Source: Hymenobacter sp. 15J16-1T3B (GTDB lineage Bacteria; Bacteroidota; Bacteroidia; Cytophagales; Hymenobacteraceae). From it: DNA of 64,000 nucleotides. The stretch is taken from assembly GCF_020711235.1 (NCBI RefSeq), contig NZ_JAJFAV010000022.1:1-64000 (forward strand), given 5' to 3'. The stretch's first letter is position 1. Every line of letters starts with the position of its first letter. Below the pieces are notes generated by a model. The model was not told where the DNA came from. It made no database searches and saw only the letters and a program-made list of their open reading frames with translations. A program made the position numbers and the translations under genes. Of the stretch, positions 60,737 to 64,000 are shown piece by piece.

Positions 60737-61840
60737 TTAGGTAATCTTGAATACAAACGAGGACGCCGTCATGAACCGACCGCCCTGGGAGGCGCAGAAC
60801 ATGTACTCCGGCTTGCCGTCCCGCATCAGCAGTTGCGGGCGCTCCAGGCGGCCGTAGCGCTTGAGGTTCTTGGGCGCGGGCGGCTCCTGCACGCCGTATT
60901 CGCGGATGGGCAGAAAGGCCACCTTGGGGTAGCTCCACTGCTTGCCGTCGTGCGAGTCGAGGTAGAGGCCGACTTCGTGGTTGTACACGCCCATGTCGCG
61001 GGCCAGCAGGTGGAATTTGCCGTGCTGCAGCCACAGGAAGGCGTCCTCAAACTGCTTGTTCTGCTGGTTGTCGCCGAGGCGCGAGAAGTCGATAACAGGA
61101 TTGCCCGCGAACTTGACGTAGGGCCCTTCGAGCCGCTCGGCCACGGCCAGGCCGTACTTGCGGTTGCCGCGCACCACGGGGTCCTTGCTCGTCTCGTACT
61201 CGCGGGTATTCCACGACTTGTAGTACAGCCAGTACTGCCCGCTGGGGTGCTTCACAAAGGCCGGGTTGGTAGTGCAGTGGTCGTCCCAGGCGCCCTCAGC
61301 ACCGGGCAGCAGCAGCGGGGCGTCGGGGCGCGTCCAGGGGCCTTCGAGCTTGTCGGCCAGGGCCAGACCGATGCGCTTGGTGCTGGTCTTGCCGTTGGAA
61401 GTGCCCATGAAAAACAGCGCGTACCGACCGTCGACGAACTGAATGTGCGGGTTGTGGCAGGTGGTGGCGTCCCAGAAGCCGGGGCCGCGCGGGGCCAGCA
61501 CCACTTCCTGAAACGCAAAGGGACCTTCGGGCCGATCGGCCACGGCGCGGCAGATTTCGCAGCCGTTGAGCCAGCCGCCCATGCCCTTGCTCTTGGGCCA
61601 GCGCGAGAAAAACACGTGCACCCGCCCGTCGGGCCCATAGATGGGGCTGTTGCACCACACGTAGTAGTCCTCCAGCTCCAGCTGCCGCCCGATGGGCTTC
61701 AGGTGCTTGCTGAACTTGGCCAGGCTGCCTTTGGGCAGCAGCAAGGAGGGTTTGGCGTCGTCGGCGAGGCCGGCCCAGGCCCGCGCAAACGGCGCCAAAG
61801 CCAGGCCGGCGAGAAAGGTGCGGCGGGAAAGCATATTCAT
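60737..61840 (-). CDS. GH43-like five-bladed propeller protein with Tat-type signal
   Basis: The 367-aa protein begins with a twin-arginine signal (MLSRRTFLAGLALAPFARAW); a start at 61834 is equally possible. The repeated strands (YVWCNSPIYGPDGRVHVFFS, ATTCHNPHIQFVDGRYALFF, TTNPAFVKHPSGQYWLYYKS, FEDAFLWLQHGKFHLLARDM) form a propeller like GH43 and related families, with acidic residues at blade starts. The catalytic trio of GH43 is not clear, so the linkage cut is unknown. Location between an esterase and GH106 suggests an arabinose- or rhamnose-linked pectin side chain. Confidence 0.7.
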   Translation of the reverse strand: MNMLSRRTFLAGLALAPFARAWAGLADDAKPSLLLPKGSLAKFSKHLKPIGRQLELEDYYVWCNSPIYGPDGRVHVFFSRWPKSKGMGGWLNGCEICRAVADRPEGPFAFQEVVLAPRGPGFWDATTCHNPHIQFVDGRYALFFMGTSNGKTSTKRIGLALADKLEGPWTRPDAPLLLPGAEGAWDDHCTTNPAFVKHPSGQYWLYYKSWNTREYETSKDPVVRGNRKYGLAVAERLEGPYVKFAGNPVIDFSRLGDNQQNKQFEDAFLWLQHGKFHLLARDMGVYNHEVGLYLDSHDGKQWSYPKVAFLPIREYGVQEPPAPKNLKRYGRLERPQLLMRDGKPEYMFCASQGGRFMTASSFVFKIT

Positions 61841-61919
61841 GTTTCGTCTGTCAGCCTTAGCAGAGCGAACCGAAGGTCGGCGTAGCCAAGGGCCTTTCTC
61901 GCACCTTGCACCGACTCCT

Positions 61920-61959
61920 AAGCGCAGCCACCAACACTACAGCGCTGGTGGCTGCGCTT
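61920..61959. terminator. strong hairpin between GH106 and the GH43-like gene
   Basis: AAGCGCAGCCACCA (61920-61933) pairs with TGGTGGCTGCGCTT (61946-61959). The T tract (TTTTAT) is on the + side only, where no gene ends, so its orientation is unexplained; it may still stop or process the GH106 transcript. Confidence 0.55.
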
Positions 61960-62021
61960 TTATCGTTCAGTGTGAGTAGCGCCTGCACGTCGGCATTAGC
62001 GGCCGGTGCAGGGCGTGAGGA

Positions 62022-62053
62022 AGATCCTTCGCTACGGCTCAGGATGACGTTCT
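62022..62053. repeat. single arm of the dispersed inverted-repeat element
   Basis: AGATCCTTCGCTACGGCTC and AGGATGACGTTCTT match the right arms at 10179 and 47040-47066. No opposite arm is seen nearby, so this copy looks incomplete. Confidence 0.5.
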
Positions 62054-62085
62054 TATTACCATTCTTTGATTAATCGGCGCGATGC

Positions 62086-64000
62086 CTACTGCAGCTTCTC
62101 AGCCCGGGCCGTGGTCGGCGTCAGCGTCACGGGCCCGAGCAGGCCGGACTCTTTGGGCTCCCACTTGATGGCGGTGAACAGGCCCTGCTCGTTGCGGTTT
62201 TCCTTGAGCTTGGCCGCCAGGTTCACGTTGTAGAAGTGGCGGTACTCGATGCCACGCTTGTCCATGTCGATGATGCGGTTGGCCATGCCGTTGCTGACGA
62301 GTACTGTGAGCGTGTTCGAGGCTTTGAGCTGCTCCTTCGGGATGAACACCTGGTAGGTCGGGCCGATGAGGGTGCCTAGGTCCTGGCCGTTGAGCTGCAC
62401 GCGGGCACTTTGGGCTACCCGGCCCAGGTCGAGCAGCCAGCCATCCGCAGCCGAGCCGGCGGGCGGGGCGAAGGTGGTGGTGTAGGAAGCCGTGCCGGAA
62501 AACGCCTTGGCCGCCTCGCTGAAGGTGGTCCAGGAAGTCAGCTGCTGGGTTTCGGTTTTGGCCGGCAGCGTGGGGCCACCCGCCACGAAGCTCACGCTCC
62601 AGGGGCCCGCCACGGGCTGGGCGGCGCCGGCCGGCTTGAGGTAGGCGTAGGCCGGGGCGCTGACCGGAGCCTCGTTGGTTTCCAGAATGCACGACTCGCC
62701 CGGAGCCAGCTGCAGGTACACTTCGGGCGTACTCTGAGCCGAATTGCGCAGCCCGGCCATGCCCAGCTTTTCGGTCAGCGGGTTGTAGAGGGCCACGGCT
62801 TTGGCGGCCGTGTGCAGGGGCACCCAGCCGTCCACGGCCTTGTCGCTCCAGTTGGTCACGAAGTAGTAGTGGCCCTTGGCGTGGCGGCGGCGAATAAACT
62901 CCAGCCCGTTGTCCACCATGGTTTCGCGGCGCACGCCCGCGGCGGCCAGCAGCGGCTCCACCTCCGCCCCCACGAGCACCGTGCCTTTGCCTACGGTGGC
63001 TTTCTGCACGCCATTAGCGGCCGGGCCGGGCTTGATCTGCCCGAGCAGCTTCTTGAAGGCGGCGCGGCGGGCGTCGAGGTTGCCCAGGCCGTTGACGTCG
63101 GTGGGCAGCGCGCCCTGGAATGCCACGGTGGCTCCGCCCTGGGCCAGCTTCACGAGCTGCTCCAGCGTGGCCAGGGGCATGATGCGGGCTGCGGGTACCA
63201 CGATGGTCCGGTAGCTGGTGCCGCCGGTTTGCAGGCTGGCGCCGCTGCCTTTGAGCTGCTGCACCTGCCGGTCGGATATAAAATCGAAGCCGTAGCCGCG
63301 CTTGAGCAGCTCTTCGCCGGTCTGGCCCACCGGCATGCCCTTGAAGCCGTGGTCGATGCCATCGTAGTGCTGCAGCAGGAGCTTGGCACGGTCCACGTCG
63401 GCCGGGGCGGGCTGCTTGTTGGGCTGGGCGAAGGAGTCGTAGGTGGGCAGGTAGAGCAGCACGTCGTTGGCGGGCTGCCCGGCCTGCAAAAAGCTCTGGC
63501 AGTGCGCGGCGTAGCGGTTGAGCTGCCCGAAATCGGGCCAGAACGAGTTGTTCGGGTTGAAGTGCACCGCGGCGTAGAACAGCCAGCCCGGCCAGGCGGC
63601 GGCCTGCGGCGAGTAGTTGGTGCCGTGGTAGAAGATGTGGTTCACGCCGCCGAGCAGCATGCGGTCCACGGCCTTTTTCACGTCGCTCAGGGACGAGAGG
63701 AAATGGTCGTTTTCCCAGGTGGCGGTTTCGGCCGAAGTCAGCGGCTTGCCCGTCACGTGGGCAGCCGAAGAGGCAAATTTGATGCGCAGCAAATCCTCCC
63801 CTTCCGTCTCGGGAATGTCCGTCACTGCGTAGAGGTCCAGGATGTTAGCTGGGGAGCCGTGGGCCTGGTTGCGGATGAGCGCGTCGTGGGTGCGGGCCCA
63901 GTCGCGCCAGGTGCGGGTGTAGTTTTCCAGCAGCAGTTCCGACACGGTTTCGCGGTAGTCGCTGAGCACGCGGCGGTTCTCGTCGTCGGCCGCCTTGCCG
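62086..64000 (-). CDS. GH106 alpha-L-rhamnosidase, C-terminal part (5' end outside the window)
   Basis: The last 638 codons of a large enzyme are present and the frame is open to the window edge. It matches GH106: ILDLYAVTDIPETEG, AHVTGKPLTSAETATWEND, LLGGVNHIFYHGTNYSPQAA, GWLFYAAVHFNPNNSFWPDF and the following helical segment. C-terminal beta-sandwich domains then include RVQLNGQDLGTLIGPTYQVF and NRIIDMDKRGIEYRHFYNVN. GH106 enzymes remove terminal alpha-linked L-rhamnose from pectin and plant glycosides, which feeds RhaT and the rhamnose pathway here. An internal GTG at 63969 is not the true start. Confidence 0.9.
   Translation of the reverse strand, partial: GKAADDENRRVLSDYRETVSELLLENYTRTWRDWARTHDALIRNQAHGSPANILDLYAVTDIPETEGEDLLRIKFASSAAHVTGKPLTSAETATWENDHFLSSLSDVKKAVDRMLLGGVNHIFYHGTNYSPQAAAWPGWLFYAAVHFNPNNSFWPDFGQLNRYAAHCQSFLQAGQPANDVLLYLPTYDSFAQPNKQPAPADVDRAKLLLQHYDGIDHGFKGMPVGQTGEELLKRGYGFDFISDRQVQQLKGSGASLQTGGTSYRTIVVPAARIMPLATLEQLVKLAQGGATVAFQGALPTDVNGLGNLDARRAAFKKLLGQIKPGPAANGVQKATVGKGTVLVGAEVEPLLAAAGVRRETMVDNGLEFIRRRHAKGHYYFVTNWSDKAVDGWVPLHTAAKAVALYNPLTEKLGMAGLRNSAQSTPEVYLQLAPGESCILETNEAPVSAPAYAYLKPAGAAQPVAGPWSVSFVAGGPTLPAKTETQQLTSWTTFSEAAKAFSGTASYTTTFAPPAGSAADGWLLDLGRVAQSARVQLNGQDLGTLIGPTYQVFIPKEQLKASNTLTVLVSNGMANRIIDMDKRGIEYRHFYNVNLAAKLKENRNEQGLFTAIKWEPKESGLLGPVTLTPTTARAEKLQ

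Overview
The window is GC-rich DNA from a member of the Bacteroidota, most like a Hymenobacter-type Cytophagales. The evidence is a SusC/SusD pair, a gliding-motility-type C-terminal domain, GLPGLI and OmpL-like barrel families, promoters resembling TAnnTTTG, few visible Shine-Dalgarno sites, and short inverted-repeat elements scattered between genes. This placement is inferred from gene content only. I saw no rRNA, tRNA, CRISPR array, transposase or origin.

Left part (1-12.3 kb): a broken gene end, an exported Mn-type superoxide dismutase, two phage-type genes (a RecE-like nuclease and a dNMP-kinase-like P-loop protein), a lipoprotein, a truncated-hemoglobin-like gene whose 5' end looks frameshifted, a TonB-linked outer-membrane protein with a GLPGLI protein, a histidine kinase and response regulator separated by a repeat element, and a porin.

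Polyamine/membrane cluster (12.35-19.04 kb): seven tightly packed + strand genes behind one good promoter. They are a SpeD-like protein that keeps the self-cleavage serine but lacks the usual catalytic cysteine, a zinc-ribbon DUF4178-like membrane protein, a 63-aa membrane peptide, a DUF350 protein, a multi-pass spermidine-synthase-like protein, a Tat-exported FAD amine-oxidase-like lipoprotein, and an unrecognised histidine-containing multi-pass protein. I consider this the best candidate for an under-described system: polyamine-type chemistry at the inner membrane coupled to oxidation in the periplasm. A GH2 enzyme and a large secreted PKD/CHU_C protein follow, then a lipoprotein and a transglutaminase-like gene.

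Pectin/rhamnose part (26.5-64 kb): a polysaccharide utilisation locus on the - strand (GH105, GH28, two less-characterised catalytic proteins, SusD, SusC), then the L-rhamnose symporter RhaT and, divergently, RhaEW, a GntR-type regulator, rhamnose isomerase, rhamnulokinase and LutABC. Together these turn L-rhamnose into dihydroxyacetone phosphate and lactate, and lactate into pyruvate. A second - strand cluster has four genes fitting an oxidative, non-phosphorylated deoxysugar route (two SDRs, a lactonase, an FAH-family hydrolase). It lacks the dehydratase but would give the same lactate plus pyruvate. Then come GH28, rhamnose mutarotase, a sialate-type O-acetylesterase, a GH43-like propeller, and the 3' part of a GH106 alpha-L-rhamnosidase that runs off the window. 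A 12-base motif, GCAGGAGAGTNC, occurs upstream of susC, rhaT, rhaEW and the isomerase gene and is proposed as the shared operator.
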